The notes: generated from the sequence alone by a model not told the origin. Counted from the first letter of the stretch, positions 7,859 to 16,316 are shown. The stretch: DNA of 35,765 bases from JAFGBM01 sp964564915 (GCA_964564915.1 CAZMCU010000013.1:1-35765); one strand, 5' to 3'. Numbers and translations: made by a program.

Positions 7859-9349
7859 GTGCGCATCTGCGGCATCGAGACCGAATACGGTGTGGTGGAT
7901 CGCCTCGACCCCGGCGCGAACCCCATCCTGCTCAGCAGCGCTCTCGTCGCCTCGTATCGAGCCTCGATTGGGTCGGCTAGCGCCCATTGGGACTACGGAG
8001 GCGAGGATCCTCTCAACGACCAGAGGGGTGGACGGGACGATGCCCATCCCGACCTGCTCACGGACGGCGAGCGAACCGGAATCGTACGGCGCAGGAGGAG
8101 GGGTGTGTGGGAAGACCCCGCCCACCTCAACGCGGTCCTTCCCAATGGCGCGAGGATGTACGTTGACCATGCCCATCCCGAGTACTCCGGCCCCGAGGTA
8201 ACCAACCCGAGGGACGCGGTGGTATGGGACCGGGCGGGGGACGAGGTGATGCGGGAGGCCGCGGTCGCCGCCAGCCAGGAAGGCTTCCGTATCGCGCTGT
8301 ATAAGAACAACGTCGACGGCAAAGGCGCGTCCTATGGCACGCACGAAAACTACCTGGTGTCGAGAGACGTACCCTTCGATGACCTGGTGCGCGGGATCAC
8401 CCCCCACTTCGTCACCCGGCAGATCGTCACGGGATCCGGTCGGGTGGGGCTCGGCCAACGCGGTGAGCAACCGGGCTTCCAGATCTCGCAACGAGCGGAC
8501 TACATCGAGGCCGAGGTGGGCCTCGAAACCACCCTGCGTCGCCCGATCGTCAACACGCGGGATGAACCCCACTCGGACCCCAGCCGTTGGAGGAGGTTGC
8601 ACGTCATCATCGGGGATGCCAACTGCATGGACGTGCCGATCTTCCTGAAGATCGGGACGACGGCGCTCGTGCTCTCCGCGATCGAGGCGGGGGACAAGCG
8701 CCTCGACGCTCTCGCGTTAGCCGAGCCGGTCGACGCGGTCCAGACCGTTTCACGGGACCTCAGTCTCAAGGCGCCCCTTCCGTTGGCCGACGATCGGGGT
8801 ACGGCAACCGCGTTGGATATCCAGCGGGCGCTCCTGGAGATCTCCCGGGACTACGCGACGGACGAGAGCGATGCCGCGGTGGTAGCCCGATGGGAGGCGG
8901 TGCTCGAAGGGCTGAACCGCGATCCCCTTGCGTGTGGGGCCGACGTTGAGTGGGTCGCCAAACTCAACCTGTTGGGAAGGTTGCGGAGCCGCCACCTCAA
9001 GGGAGGAAAGCCGCTCCCCTGGGACGACGAAAGGCTCGCGGCCGCCGACATCCAGTGGAGCGACCTTGACCCGGCGCAAGGCCTGTGCGTCCGGCTGACG
9101 GCCTCAGGGGCGGTGACGAGGCTCGTCGACGCGGACGAGGTAGCGAGGGCCGTTGGGCATCCACCCACGGATACGCGGGCGTTCCTCCGTGGACGCATGG
9201 TCGCGAGCCGCTCCGACATCGTCGACGCCGCGGGATGGAGCACCGTGGTGCTCGACCGAGAAACGGATCATGGGGACCTCGAGGTTGTCTACCTCGGCGA
9301 CCCCGGGGTGACCTCTCACCCGCTCCTCGACCAGCTTCTTGAGCCCTAG
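7859..9349 (+). CDS. dop: Depupylase/deamidase of Pup (Dop)
   Basis: This 496-residue protein has the carboxylate-amine ligase fold shared with PafA. It hydrolyses the isopeptide bond between Pup and substrate lysine and, where Pup ends in Gln, deamidates it. The ATP-binding N-terminus ICGIETEYG, the nucleophile-type Asp103 in NGARMYVDHAHPEY, the motifs YKNNVDGKGASYGTHENYL and INTRDEPH-like VNTRDEPHSDP, and the C-terminal PPTDTRAFLRGR all fit. The Dop-specific loop is present around residues 36-58 (SIGSASAHWDYGGEDPLND), which separates it from PafA. It begins 4 bases after the ATPase stop, with GTG at 7859 giving VRICGIETEYG, the normal N-terminus. Its own stop TAG forms part of the pup promoter box. 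Confidence 0.95.
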   Translation: MRICGIETEYGVVDRLDPGANPILLSSALVASYRASIGSASAHWDYGGEDPLNDQRGGRDDAHPDLLTDGERTGIVRRRRRGVWEDPAHLNAVLPNGARMYVDHAHPEYSGPEVTNPRDAVVWDRAGDEVMREAAVAASQEGFRIALYKNNVDGKGASYGTHENYLVSRDVPFDDLVRGITPHFVTRQIVTGSGRVGLGQRGEQPGFQISQRADYIEAEVGLETTLRRPIVNTRDEPHSDPSRWRRLHVIIGDANCMDVPIFLKIGTTALVLSAIEAGDKRLDALALAEPVDAVQTVSRDLSLKAPLPLADDRGTATALDIQRALLEISRDYATDESDAAVVARWEAVLEGLNRDPLACGADVEWVAKLNLLGRLRSRHLKGGKPLPWDDERLAAADIQWSDLDPAQGLCVRLTASGAVTRLVDADEVARAVGHPPTDTRAFLRGRMVASRSDIVDAAGWSTVVLDRETDHGDLEVVYLGDPGVTSHPLLDQLLEP

Positions 9350-9352
9350 ACT
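9347..9352 (+). promoter_or_regulatory. Putative -10 box (TAGACT) of pup, containing the dop stop codon
   Basis: TAGACT ends 6 bases before the pup ATG at 9359. Its first three bases are the TAG stop codon of dop. The box would give a leaderless pup mRNA, made independently of the upstream operon. Confidence 0.55.
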
Positions 9353-9358
9353 GGCGTT

Positions 9359-9544
9359 ATGCCTCAGGTCACCTCAAACGAGCATCCCTTCGACGACGCC
9401 GACGACGCTCCCGCTCCGGCGCCGGGAGGTGCCCCCCAGGCGCAAACGGCAGCCGTCGATGCGCTCCTGGACGAGATCGACGTGACGCTCCAGCAGAACG
9501 CGGAGCGTTTCGTTCGGAGTTTTGTCCAAAAGGGCGGCGAGTAG
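9359..9544 (+). CDS. pup: Prokaryotic ubiquitin-like protein Pup, C-terminal GGE form
   Basis: This 61-residue, largely disordered acidic protein is the tag that PafA attaches to lysines of target proteins. The conserved half is VDALLDEIDVTLQQNAERF followed by VRSFVQKGGE, the helix that binds the ATPase coiled coil and the conjugating tail. The last residue is Glu, not Gln as in M. tuberculosis, so the protein is ready for ligation without deamidation. The N-terminal half is rich in Ala, Pro and Asp. ATG 9359 lies 6 bases after a TAGACT box with no ribosome binding site, so the mRNA is probably leaderless. The next gene is pafA directly; prcB and prcA do not intervene. Confidence 0.96.
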   Translation: MPQVTSNEHPFDDADDAPAPAPGGAPQAQTAAVDALLDEIDVTLQQNAERFVRSFVQKGGE

Positions 9545-9547
9545 GCT
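9542..9547 (+). promoter_or_regulatory. Putative -10 box (TAGGCT) of pafA, containing the pup stop codon
   Basis: TAGGCT begins with the pup stop codon TAG (9542-9544) and ends 10 bases before the GTG at 9558. The spacing is slightly longer than for the other leaderless genes, so the mRNA may carry a leader of a few bases. Confidence 0.35.
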
Positions 9548-9557
9548 CCCTTCCGCC

Positions 9558-10982
9558 GTGACCATCAGCGAGGCACCTCCACCCCTCAGCGTCGACCCGG
9601 CGCGTCGTATCTTCGGCCTCGAAACCGAGTTTGGGCTGCACCTCGATCACGAGCCGGATCGCAAGGTCACCACGGAGGAGGTCGCGGGTGCGCTGTTCCA
9701 CTCCGTCGTGCAGTGGGGCCGGTCCTCCAACGTCTTCCTCCCCAACGGAGCCCGCTTGTATATCGACGTCGGCGCGCACCCGGAGTACGCGACGGCGGAG
9801 TGCGACACCCTGACCGACGTGATCGCGCAAGACAAGGCGGGGGAGCGGATCGTCGGGGATCTTGTCGCCCCGGGGGAACGCAGGCTTGCGGAGGCGGGGA
9901 TCGAGGGTTCGATCCACCTGTACAAGAACAACAGCGATTCCTCGGGAAACTCGTACGGGTGCCACGAGAACTACCTGGTGCGTCGTCGCCCGGACTTCGC
10001 CTCCTTCGCCGACTCCCTTCTTCCCTTCCTCGTGACCCGCCAGATCATGGTCGGCTCCGGGGGAGTCGTCGGTTCCGGGGAGGAGGCACGCTATTGCTTC
10101 TCCCCGCGGGCGGACCACATGTGGGAGGCGATGTCGTCCGCGACCACACGGTCGCGACCGATGATCAACACTCGCGACGAACCTCACGCTCACGCCGACC
10201 TCTACCGCAGGATGCACATCATCGTCGGAGACTCGTCCATCGCGGAGCCGACGGTCCTCCTCAAGGTGGGGGCGACCGACCTCATCTTGCGTCTCCTGGA
10301 GTCTCGGGTGCGGATGCCGGACGTGGCTCTCGCGCGTCCGACGCAGGCCATCCGGGAGGTCTCGCACGACCTTTCCGGTCGCGTTCGCGTAGAACTGTCC
10401 GACGGGCGGCGCCTCACCGCTGCCGAGATCCAGGTGCAGTACCTCGACGTGGTGGAGTCGTATCTCGACACGACGATCGAGCGGACCCCCGAGGTTGACC
10501 GGATCCTGGATCTCTGGAGACGGGGCGTGACGGCCGTCGAGGCCCAGGATTTCTCTTTGGTGGAGACGGAACTGGATTGGGCCATCAAACTTCGCCTGAT
10601 CGAGAGATTCCGGGAACGGACAGGGGCGGGACTCGACGACGCACGCCTCGCCCGCCTCGAACTCGCCTACCACGACGTCGCGCCCGGGCGGGGACTTCAG
10701 GATTCGCTGATCGCCCAGGGACTGATGGGGACGGTTGTTCCGAGGGACGCGATTGCCGAAGCGATCGAGAACCCGCCTCAGACGACCCGGGCTCTCCTCC
10801 GGGGCCGCTTCGTCCGGGCGGCCCTTGACCGACACCGCGACATCACCGCCGACTGGGTTCGCCTCAAGGTGGTCGGGGAGGAAGGGTCGACGGCCCTCCT
10901 CAAGGATCCGTTCCGCTCGGAGGACGCCAGGGTGGACCGCCTGATCGAGTCCATGGGAGAGACGGGTCGCCGCGTAGACTGA
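9558..10982 (+). CDS. pafA: Pup-protein ligase PafA
   Basis: This enzyme of 474 residues uses ATP to phosphorylate the Pup C-terminal Glu and joins it to a substrate lysine. Motifs in order are RRIFGLETEFG, WGRSSNVFLPNGARLYIDVGA with the catalytic-type Asp70, YKNNSDSSGNSYGCHENYL, SSATTRSRPMINTRDEPHAH, and the C-terminal ENPPQTTRALLRGRF and LLKDPFRSEDARV. It lacks the Dop loop. GTG 9558 gives an N-terminus slightly longer than the 452-residue M. tuberculosis protein; the earlier TTG at 9522 would overlap pup and is less likely. No ribosome binding site is clear. The gene is in the same direction as dop and pup and 13 bases after pup. Confidence 0.95.
   Translation: MTISEAPPPLSVDPARRIFGLETEFGLHLDHEPDRKVTTEEVAGALFHSVVQWGRSSNVFLPNGARLYIDVGAHPEYATAECDTLTDVIAQDKAGERIVGDLVAPGERRLAEAGIEGSIHLYKNNSDSSGNSYGCHENYLVRRRPDFASFADSLLPFLVTRQIMVGSGGVVGSGEEARYCFSPRADHMWEAMSSATTRSRPMINTRDEPHAHADLYRRMHIIVGDSSIAEPTVLLKVGATDLILRLLESRVRMPDVALARPTQAIREVSHDLSGRVRVELSDGRRLTAAEIQVQYLDVVESYLDTTIERTPEVDRILDLWRRGVTAVEAQDFSLVETELDWAIKLRLIERFRERTGAGLDDARLARLELAYHDVAPGRGLQDSLIAQGLMGTVVPRDAIAEAIENPPQTTRALLRGRFVRAALDRHRDITADWVRLKVVGEEGSTALLKDPFRSEDARVDRLIESMGETGRRVD
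10975..10980 (+). promoter_or_regulatory. Putative -10 box (TAGACT) upstream of the FKBP gene
   Basis: TAGACT overlaps the pafA stop codon TGA (10980-10982) by one base. It lies 28 bases before the ATG at 11009, so this mRNA would have a short leader carrying the ribosome binding site AGGGA. Confidence 0.4.
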
Positions 10983-11008
10983 AGCCCCAGCAAGCGAAGG
11001 GACAGCCC

Positions 11009-11875
11009 ATGCGTACCGTCGGCGCGATCGCCGCGGCCCTTGCCGTCGCCCTGACGGGCTGTTCGTCCGGACTTCTCGTCGATTCGGCCACGGGAAACAT
11101 CGACGGCATCACGGTGACGACGGACGATGCCGGCAACCCCGTCCTCGATTTCACGCTTGGCTTGACGTATACCAAAGTGCAAACCAAGGTGCTATGGGAA
11201 GGCACCGGGCCTCGACTCGCCGCGGGCGACCGAATCCTCCTCGACTGGTACGCCGTCAGCCTGCAAGACGGCATGATCATCTCGGATACGTATTCGTACC
11301 TGCCGGAAGCCTTCCTCCTCGTTCCCGAACTCTTGGGGCAGGACCTGTACAACGAACTTCTGGGAGAGAGGATTGGGACCCGTCTCCTCCAGGTTTCGCC
11401 CCCCGTCGAGGGGCATGAGGACATCGGGGCGATGGCCGTTCTGGTCGATGTGCTTCCGGCGAGGGCGACGGGCGACGCGGTGTCCCGGACGGGGGACATT
11501 CCCCGCGTGGTTCTGGGGCCGGACGGCACGCCGACGGTCACGATCCCCGACGGGTTCACCATCCCCCCGGATCTCACCATCAGAACCCTCATTCAGGGTC
11601 ACGGGGATCAGGTGCGGATCGGGTCACGGATTCTGTTCAACTTTGTGGCCGTGTCCCTCGAAACCGGGGAGGTCATTGCCACGAGTTGGGGCGACGGAGA
11701 AGGACCGACGTCGGCACAAGTCGGAACCGGCGAGTTGATCGCCGGACTCGACCAGGGGCTCGTCGACGCCACCCAGGGTTCTCAGCTCGTCTTGCTGATC
11801 CCCCCCGGTCTCGCGTGGGGCAAGGACGCCGTGGCTTTGGTCGTCGACATTCTCGCCGTGCGCACGGAGGGATAG
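11009..11875 (+). CDS. FKBP-type peptidyl-prolyl isomerase lipoprotein with two FKBP-like domains
   Basis: This 288-residue exported lipoprotein has a signal peptide ending in the lipobox LTGC (Cys18). Two FKBP-like domains follow. The first (about 55-155) is divergent, and the second (about 190-287) has the typical pattern GTGELIAGLDQGLVDATQGS, then LLIPPGLAWG and an ILAV C-terminal strand. Such proteins catalyse cis-trans isomerisation of prolyl bonds, helping secreted proteins fold at the cell surface. Several aromatic active-site residues seem altered in domain 1, so it may be structural. A ribosome binding site (AGGGA) lies before the ATG. An FKBP gene beside pafA is a common actinobacterial arrangement; a functional link to pupylation is not shown. 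Confidence 0.85.
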   Translation: MRTVGAIAAALAVALTGCSSGLLVDSATGNIDGITVTTDDAGNPVLDFTLGLTYTKVQTKVLWEGTGPRLAAGDRILLDWYAVSLQDGMIISDTYSYLPEAFLLVPELLGQDLYNELLGERIGTRLLQVSPPVEGHEDIGAMAVLVDVLPARATGDAVSRTGDIPRVVLGPDGTPTVTIPDGFTIPPDLTIRTLIQGHGDQVRIGSRILFNFVAVSLETGEVIATSWGDGEGPTSAQVGTGELIAGLDQGLVDATQGSQLVLLIPPGLAWGKDAVALVVDILAVRTEG

Positions 11876-11877
11876 TC

Positions 11878-12648
11878 GTGGGTGTCGCCATCAGGGTGAT
11901 TCCCTGCCTGGACGTTGACGCGGGCCGCGTGGTCAAGGGCGTCAACTTCGAGAACCTGCGCGACGCGGGGGACCCGGTCGAACTCGCACGGCGCTACGGA
12001 GAAGCGGGTGCGGATGAACTGACCTTCCTCGATGTCTCGGCGTCCGCGGCGGGGCGCGAGACGACGTACGACGTGGTCCGCAGAACCGCGGAACAGGTCT
12101 TTGTGCCGCTCACGGTCGGAGGGGGTGTCCGAAGCGCGGACGACGTCAACACGCTCCTCCGCTCCGGCGCGGACAAGGTCGGGGTGAATACCGCCGCGAT
12201 CGCCCGCCCCGACCTCATCGGGGAGATCGCCGAACGTTTCGGCAGCCAGGTCCTCGTCCTCTCGGTCGACGCTCGTCGCTGCCGTGAGGGGACCACTACG
12301 CCATCGGGGTACGAGGTCACGACCCACGGGGGTCGGAAGGGTACGGGCCTGGACGCCGTGGAATGGGCGAGGCGAGGAGAGGCGCTGGGGGCGGGCGAGA
12401 TCCTCCTCAACTCGATGGACGCGGACGGAACGACGGACGGGTTCGATCTTCCGATGATCCGCGATGTTCGTGGCGTCGTGGCCATTCCCCTCATCGCGTC
12501 CGGAGGCGCGGGCACCCCGGAACACTTCGTCGAGGCGGCGAAGGCGGGGGCGGATGCCGTCCTCGCCGCGAGCGTCTTCCACTTTGGGACGTTAACCATT
12601 GGCGAGGTGAAGCGGGCCATGCGAGACGCGGGCCTCGCGGTCCGGTGA
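11878..12648 (+). CDS. hisF: Imidazole glycerol phosphate synthase cyclase subunit HisF
   Basis: This 256-residue TIM barrel takes ammonia from HisH and PRFAR to make imidazole glycerol phosphate and AICAR in histidine synthesis. The catalytic acids are Asp12 in VIPCLDVDAGRVVKG and Asp131 in LSVDARR. Phosphate-binding motifs are LTVGGGVRS and LIASGGAGTPEHF, and EILLNSMDADGT is also typical. The length matches the family. GTG 11878 comes 2 bases after the preceding stop, with GGAGGG upstream as ribosome binding site, so it is probably co-transcribed with the FKBP gene. Its stop overlaps the start of the ABC exporter (GTGA). HisH and HisA are not in the window. Confidence 0.96.
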   Translation: MGVAIRVIPCLDVDAGRVVKGVNFENLRDAGDPVELARRYGEAGADELTFLDVSASAAGRETTYDVVRRTAEQVFVPLTVGGGVRSADDVNTLLRSGADKVGVNTAAIARPDLIGEIAERFGSQVLVLSVDARRCREGTTTPSGYEVTTHGGRKGTGLDAVEWARRGEALGAGEILLNSMDADGTTDGFDLPMIRDVRGVVAIPLIASGGAGTPEHFVEAAKAGADAVLAASVFHFGTLTIGEVKRAMRDAGLAVR

Positions 12649-14516
12649 CGTCCCCTCGGCGGGGACGGGAGTACCACCTCGAAGGCCGCTTCACCCGGAA
12701 ATCCTTCCAACTTCTTCGCCACGCCGTTCGAACGGAGCCCCGCTACTTCACCCTCGCCGTTGGCTCCGCCGCGGCGTTCGGGGTGCTCACCGTGGTGTTT
12801 GGAACGATGCTCGGCGGCATCACGGACGACGTGGTCATTCCCGCAGTCGAGGGCAAGGAGATCGGGGGATGGTGGGGGCGGGTGAGCCAAGACCCCATGA
12901 CCGCGATCCTGGTGGCTGGTGCGGCATTCGTCGGGATCGGAATCGTCAACGCGGTTCTCGTCGGGGCACGCAGAACCCTGCAGGGGTACGCCGTCTCCGG
13001 CGTCGGTGCCCGCCACCGGAAGGTCGTCGCCGACGCCCTCGCCTCGCTCCCGTTGGGTTGGCACCGAGTCAATCCCTCGGGCAGGATCCTCTCCGCGATG
13101 TCGTCCGATTCGGAGACCGCGACATCGCCGCTCTACCCCTTCGCGTTTACCGTCGGCTCCTTCGTCATGATGATCGCCGCGGGGTTCTCGATGTGGCTCA
13201 TGGATCCGTGGCTCGCCATCACCGGGTTGATGGTCATCCCGGTGATCTTCGCGATCAACGTCGCGTACGAGAAGGTCATCACGCCCCGATGGGACATGGG
13301 ACAGACCCTTCGGGCTCAAGTCTCGACGATCGCCCACGAGAGTTTCGAGGGCGGCACCGTGGTGAAGGCGCTTGGTGCGGAGGCCCGCGAGACGAAGCGG
13401 TTCACCGTCGCCGCGCGGGCGCTGCGCGATGCCGACACCAAGGTGGGAAAGACGAGTGCATGGTTCGAACCGATGATGGACGTCATCGTGCCCCTCGGCT
13501 CAGTCGCGCTCGTGATCGTCGGTGTCCACCGAGCCGCGAGCGGCGCCGTTTCCGTCGGCGACGTCGTCTCCTCGATCTACTTGCTGACGTTGCTCGCCGT
13601 CCCCATTCGGGGGATCGGCTGGGTCCTGGGCCAGATGCCGCAGGGACTGGTCGCGTTCCGCAGAGTCGGGGAGATCGCGGAGGCCGCCACGGAGGTAGAC
13701 GAGCCGGGGCACCTTGAGGTCGCCAGCGTTGGGGCGGGTCAGATCCTGATGGAGGGGGCGGACATCTCGGCGGACGACGGGGATGGAACCCTCAAGGTTC
13801 TCGTCCACGACCTCACTCTCTCGCTTCAACCGGGAACGGTCACGGCGCTCGTCGGCTCGACCGGATCGGGGAAGAGCACCGTCGCGCTGGCGGTCGTCCG
13901 GCTCACGCGTCCTTCGTCCGGCATGGTGACCCTCGACGGCATTGACCTCAACCACGTCGCCCAACTGGGGCTTCACGTCGCCCTCGTCCCGCAAGCATCG
14001 TTCGTCTTTGCCGACTCCGTCCGGGAGAACGTCACGCTGGGGGAGGCGTTCTCGGACCAGGAGGTATGGGAGGCGCTACGGCGTGCCGCCGTCGATGATG
14101 TGGTCACGGATCTCCGAACGGAGGAGGGGAGCGCGCTCGACGCCGTCCTTCAGGAAAGGGGAATGAATCTCTCCGGGGGGCAGCGCCAACGCATCGCCCT
14201 CGCGCGGGCGCTCATCCGCATGCCGAGGGTGCTCATCCTCGACGACGCAACCTCGGCCGTCGACCCGGGAGTCGAACAACGCATCCTACGTGGATTGCGA
14301 GCGGAGCGGACCGGTCCTACCGTTCTGATCGTCGCCTACCGTCTCGCCTCGATTCTCTTGGCGGATCGCGTGATCCACGTGGACCAGGGTCGCGTCGTCG
14401 ATTCCGGCACCCACGAGGAGTTGCTGGAGCGGGACCCGGGGTATCGGAACCTGGTTCACGCCTACGAGGAAGACTCGAAGCGGCAGGAGCACGAGCAAGC
14501 GGGGTGGCTCGGATGA
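12645..14516 (+). CDS. ABC exporter half-transporter, subunit with degenerate ATPase residues
   Basis: This 623-residue protein has an N-terminal six-helix exporter domain (about 30-340) and a C-terminal nucleotide-binding domain. Walker A is GSTGSGKST (Lys410), the Q-loop is VPQ, and the signature is LSGGQRQ. Two catalytic positions are changed: the residue after Walker B is Asp534 (LILDDATSAVD) instead of Glu, and the H-loop has Tyr565 (VAYRLAS) instead of His. These changes are typical of the degenerate subunit of heterodimeric exporters such as TM287/288. The partner is the next gene, which overlaps it by 4 bases. GTG 12645 overlaps the hisF stop. The substrate is unknown; export of a lipid, peptide or drug is possible. 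Confidence 0.9.
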   Translation: MTSPRRGREYHLEGRFTRKSFQLLRHAVRTEPRYFTLAVGSAAAFGVLTVVFGTMLGGITDDVVIPAVEGKEIGGWWGRVSQDPMTAILVAGAAFVGIGIVNAVLVGARRTLQGYAVSGVGARHRKVVADALASLPLGWHRVNPSGRILSAMSSDSETATSPLYPFAFTVGSFVMMIAAGFSMWLMDPWLAITGLMVIPVIFAINVAYEKVITPRWDMGQTLRAQVSTIAHESFEGGTVVKALGAEARETKRFTVAARALRDADTKVGKTSAWFEPMMDVIVPLGSVALVIVGVHRAASGAVSVGDVVSSIYLLTLLAVPIRGIGWVLGQMPQGLVAFRRVGEIAEAATEVDEPGHLEVASVGAGQILMEGADISADDGDGTLKVLVHDLTLSLQPGTVTALVGSTGSGKSTVALAVVRLTRPSSGMVTLDGIDLNHVAQLGLHVALVPQASFVFADSVRENVTLGEAFSDQEVWEALRRAAVDDVVTDLRTEEGSALDAVLQERGMNLSGGQRQRIALARALIRMPRVLILDDATSAVDPGVEQRILRGLRAERTGPTVLIVAYRLASILLADRVIHVDQGRVVDSGTHEELLERDPGYRNLVHAYEEDSKRQEHEQAGWLG

Positions 14517-16288
14517 CGACCCGTCCCACGTTCCGCGAAACCTTCCACAGGGGGCTCCAGATCAGCCCCGAGTTCCGCAAGGGTCTTGGCGTTACCCTGA
14601 TGCTTGCCGGTCTAGCGGCGGCCACGAACGCCGCCGTTCCCCTCCTGACCCAACGGGTCATCGACCAATCGCTTCTCGCTCCCGGGGGGATTCGGGTCGA
14701 CCTCGCGGTTCGATACTCCGTTGCGGGAGCCGTCGTTCTGATAGCGGGAGCCCTCATCGCATGGAGGGTTCGTGGCCGGATGGTCACAGCCGCCGAATCC
14801 GGTCTGGCCACGCTGCGCGTCAAGGCATTCGAAAGGGTCCACGATCTTTCCGTGCTCACCCAGAACGCGGAGCAGCAAGGGAGGTACGTGTCCCGAGTGA
14901 CGGGGGACGTCGAGGTCATGAGAGACCTCATGCAATGGACCGGGGCGGCGATGATCGTGGCCGCGCTTGAAGCCCTCGTTGTCCTGGTGGTGATGGTCGT
15001 GTTCTCGTACGCCTTGACCCTCGTTATCCTCGCGGCGTACGTACCCCTCGGGGTTGCCCTGGTGACCCTTCAGCCCCGGGTCAGTCGTGCCTACGAGAGG
15101 GTTCGGATACTCATGGCCGACCTCCTCGCCAGCACGTCGGAACAGATTGTCGGAGTCGCGACTATCCGCTCGTACGGCGTGCAGCAGCGCATGCGCGATC
15201 GGCTCGGGGAGACGAGTGGTCGTGTTCTCGCAGCGGAGCGACGAGCGTCCTTCCTCGCCTCGTCGACCTTCTCGATGACGGTCTTGGGTCAGGCCCTCGC
15301 AACGGGACTCGCCCTCGCCGTCGGGACGTCCTTCGCCCTCGGTGGCCACCTCACCGTTGGGGTGGTGGTCGCGTTCGCGTTTCTCGTGTACCGGTTTTCG
15401 GGGCCCCTCATGTGGATCATCGAGACGCTCGCAGAACTTCAACGGGCTTTTGTCGGGTGGCGGCGAGTTCAGGAGCTCGTCGACGCGGAGGTGACGGTGG
15501 TCGATCCCGGCCCCTCGGGCACCCCGATACCGAGGGGGCAGGGGGCGGTCGTCGTCGATCGTGTCCGCTTGACCTATCCCGACGGTCCGGAAGTCCTGAA
15601 GGGGGTAAGTTTCGAGGTCCCGCTCGGCAAACGTTTGGCGCTCGTGGGCGAGACGGGTTCGGGCAAGACGACCCTCGCTCGTTTGATGTGCCGTTTCTTC
15701 GATCCGACGGCGGGTCGGATCCTCGTCGGTGGGGTCGATCTGCGCGACGTTCCGTTCGAGTCGTTAAGGCAACGCATCGCCGTCGTGCCGCAAGAGGGCT
15801 TCCTCTTCGACGGCACCATCCGCTCCAACCTCGCGTATGCCCTCCCCGAAGCGTCCGACGAGGAACTCGATCTCCGTGCGCGCGCGGCCATCGAGTCCCT
15901 GGGCCTTGAGTCGTGGTTCGCGACTCTCGACCACGGACTCGACTCGTCGGTTGGGACGCGCGGCGAACTCCTCTCCGCGGGGGAGAGGCAACTCGTGTCG
16001 ATCGTCAGGGCGTACCTCCGAGATCCCGACCTGCTCATCCTGGATGAGGCGACGTCCGCCGTCGATCCCGCGACCGAACTGCGCATTTCGCGGGCGCTGG
16101 AGGCGCTGATGTCCGGGCGAACGGCCATCGTCATCGCCCATCGTCTGTCGACGGCGGAGAGGGCCGATCTCGTCGGTGTGATGGATCGCGGCAGGCTCGT
16201 CGAGTTCGGGACCCACGCGGGACTCGTGCAAGCGGGGGGAACGTATGCGGGCCTATTCGCCGCATGGGTCTCACAAACCCGCAATTAG
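14513..16288 (+). CDS. ABC exporter half-transporter, subunit with canonical ATPase residues
   Basis: This 591-residue protein pairs with the preceding gene product. A six-helix exporter domain (about 20-325) precedes the nucleotide-binding domain. Walker A is GETGSGKTT, Walker B with catalytic Glu512 is LLILDEATSAVD, and the H-loop His543 is in IAHRLSTA. The signature, however, reads LSAGERQ (Ser488) instead of LSGGQ. In a heterodimer this weak signature faces the degenerate Walker B/H-loop of the partner, leaving the other site fully canonical. ATG 14513 overlaps the previous stop by 4 bases; GTG 14504 is an alternative start. The pair sits between hisF and hisI. Confidence 0.9.
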   Translation: MTTRPTFRETFHRGLQISPEFRKGLGVTLMLAGLAAATNAAVPLLTQRVIDQSLLAPGGIRVDLAVRYSVAGAVVLIAGALIAWRVRGRMVTAAESGLATLRVKAFERVHDLSVLTQNAEQQGRYVSRVTGDVEVMRDLMQWTGAAMIVAALEALVVLVVMVVFSYALTLVILAAYVPLGVALVTLQPRVSRAYERVRILMADLLASTSEQIVGVATIRSYGVQQRMRDRLGETSGRVLAAERRASFLASSTFSMTVLGQALATGLALAVGTSFALGGHLTVGVVVAFAFLVYRFSGPLMWIIETLAELQRAFVGWRRVQELVDAEVTVVDPGPSGTPIPRGQGAVVVDRVRLTYPDGPEVLKGVSFEVPLGKRLALVGETGSGKTTLARLMCRFFDPTAGRILVGGVDLRDVPFESLRQRIAVVPQEGFLFDGTIRSNLAYALPEASDEELDLRARAAIESLGLESWFATLDHGLDSSVGTRGELLSAGERQLVSIVRAYLRDPDLLILDEATSAVDPATELRISRALEALMSGRTAIVIAHRLSTAERADLVGVMDRGRLVEFGTHAGLVQAGGTYAGLFAAWVSQTRN

Positions 16289-16316
16289 CGCTATTCCGAC
16301 GTGGGAGGATAGGTCC

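Noticed and set aside
9369..10835. A 488-residue reverse open frame.
   Set aside because: It lies wholly antisense to pup and pafA, whose motifs are unmistakable. Long antisense frames are expected in GC-rich DNA.
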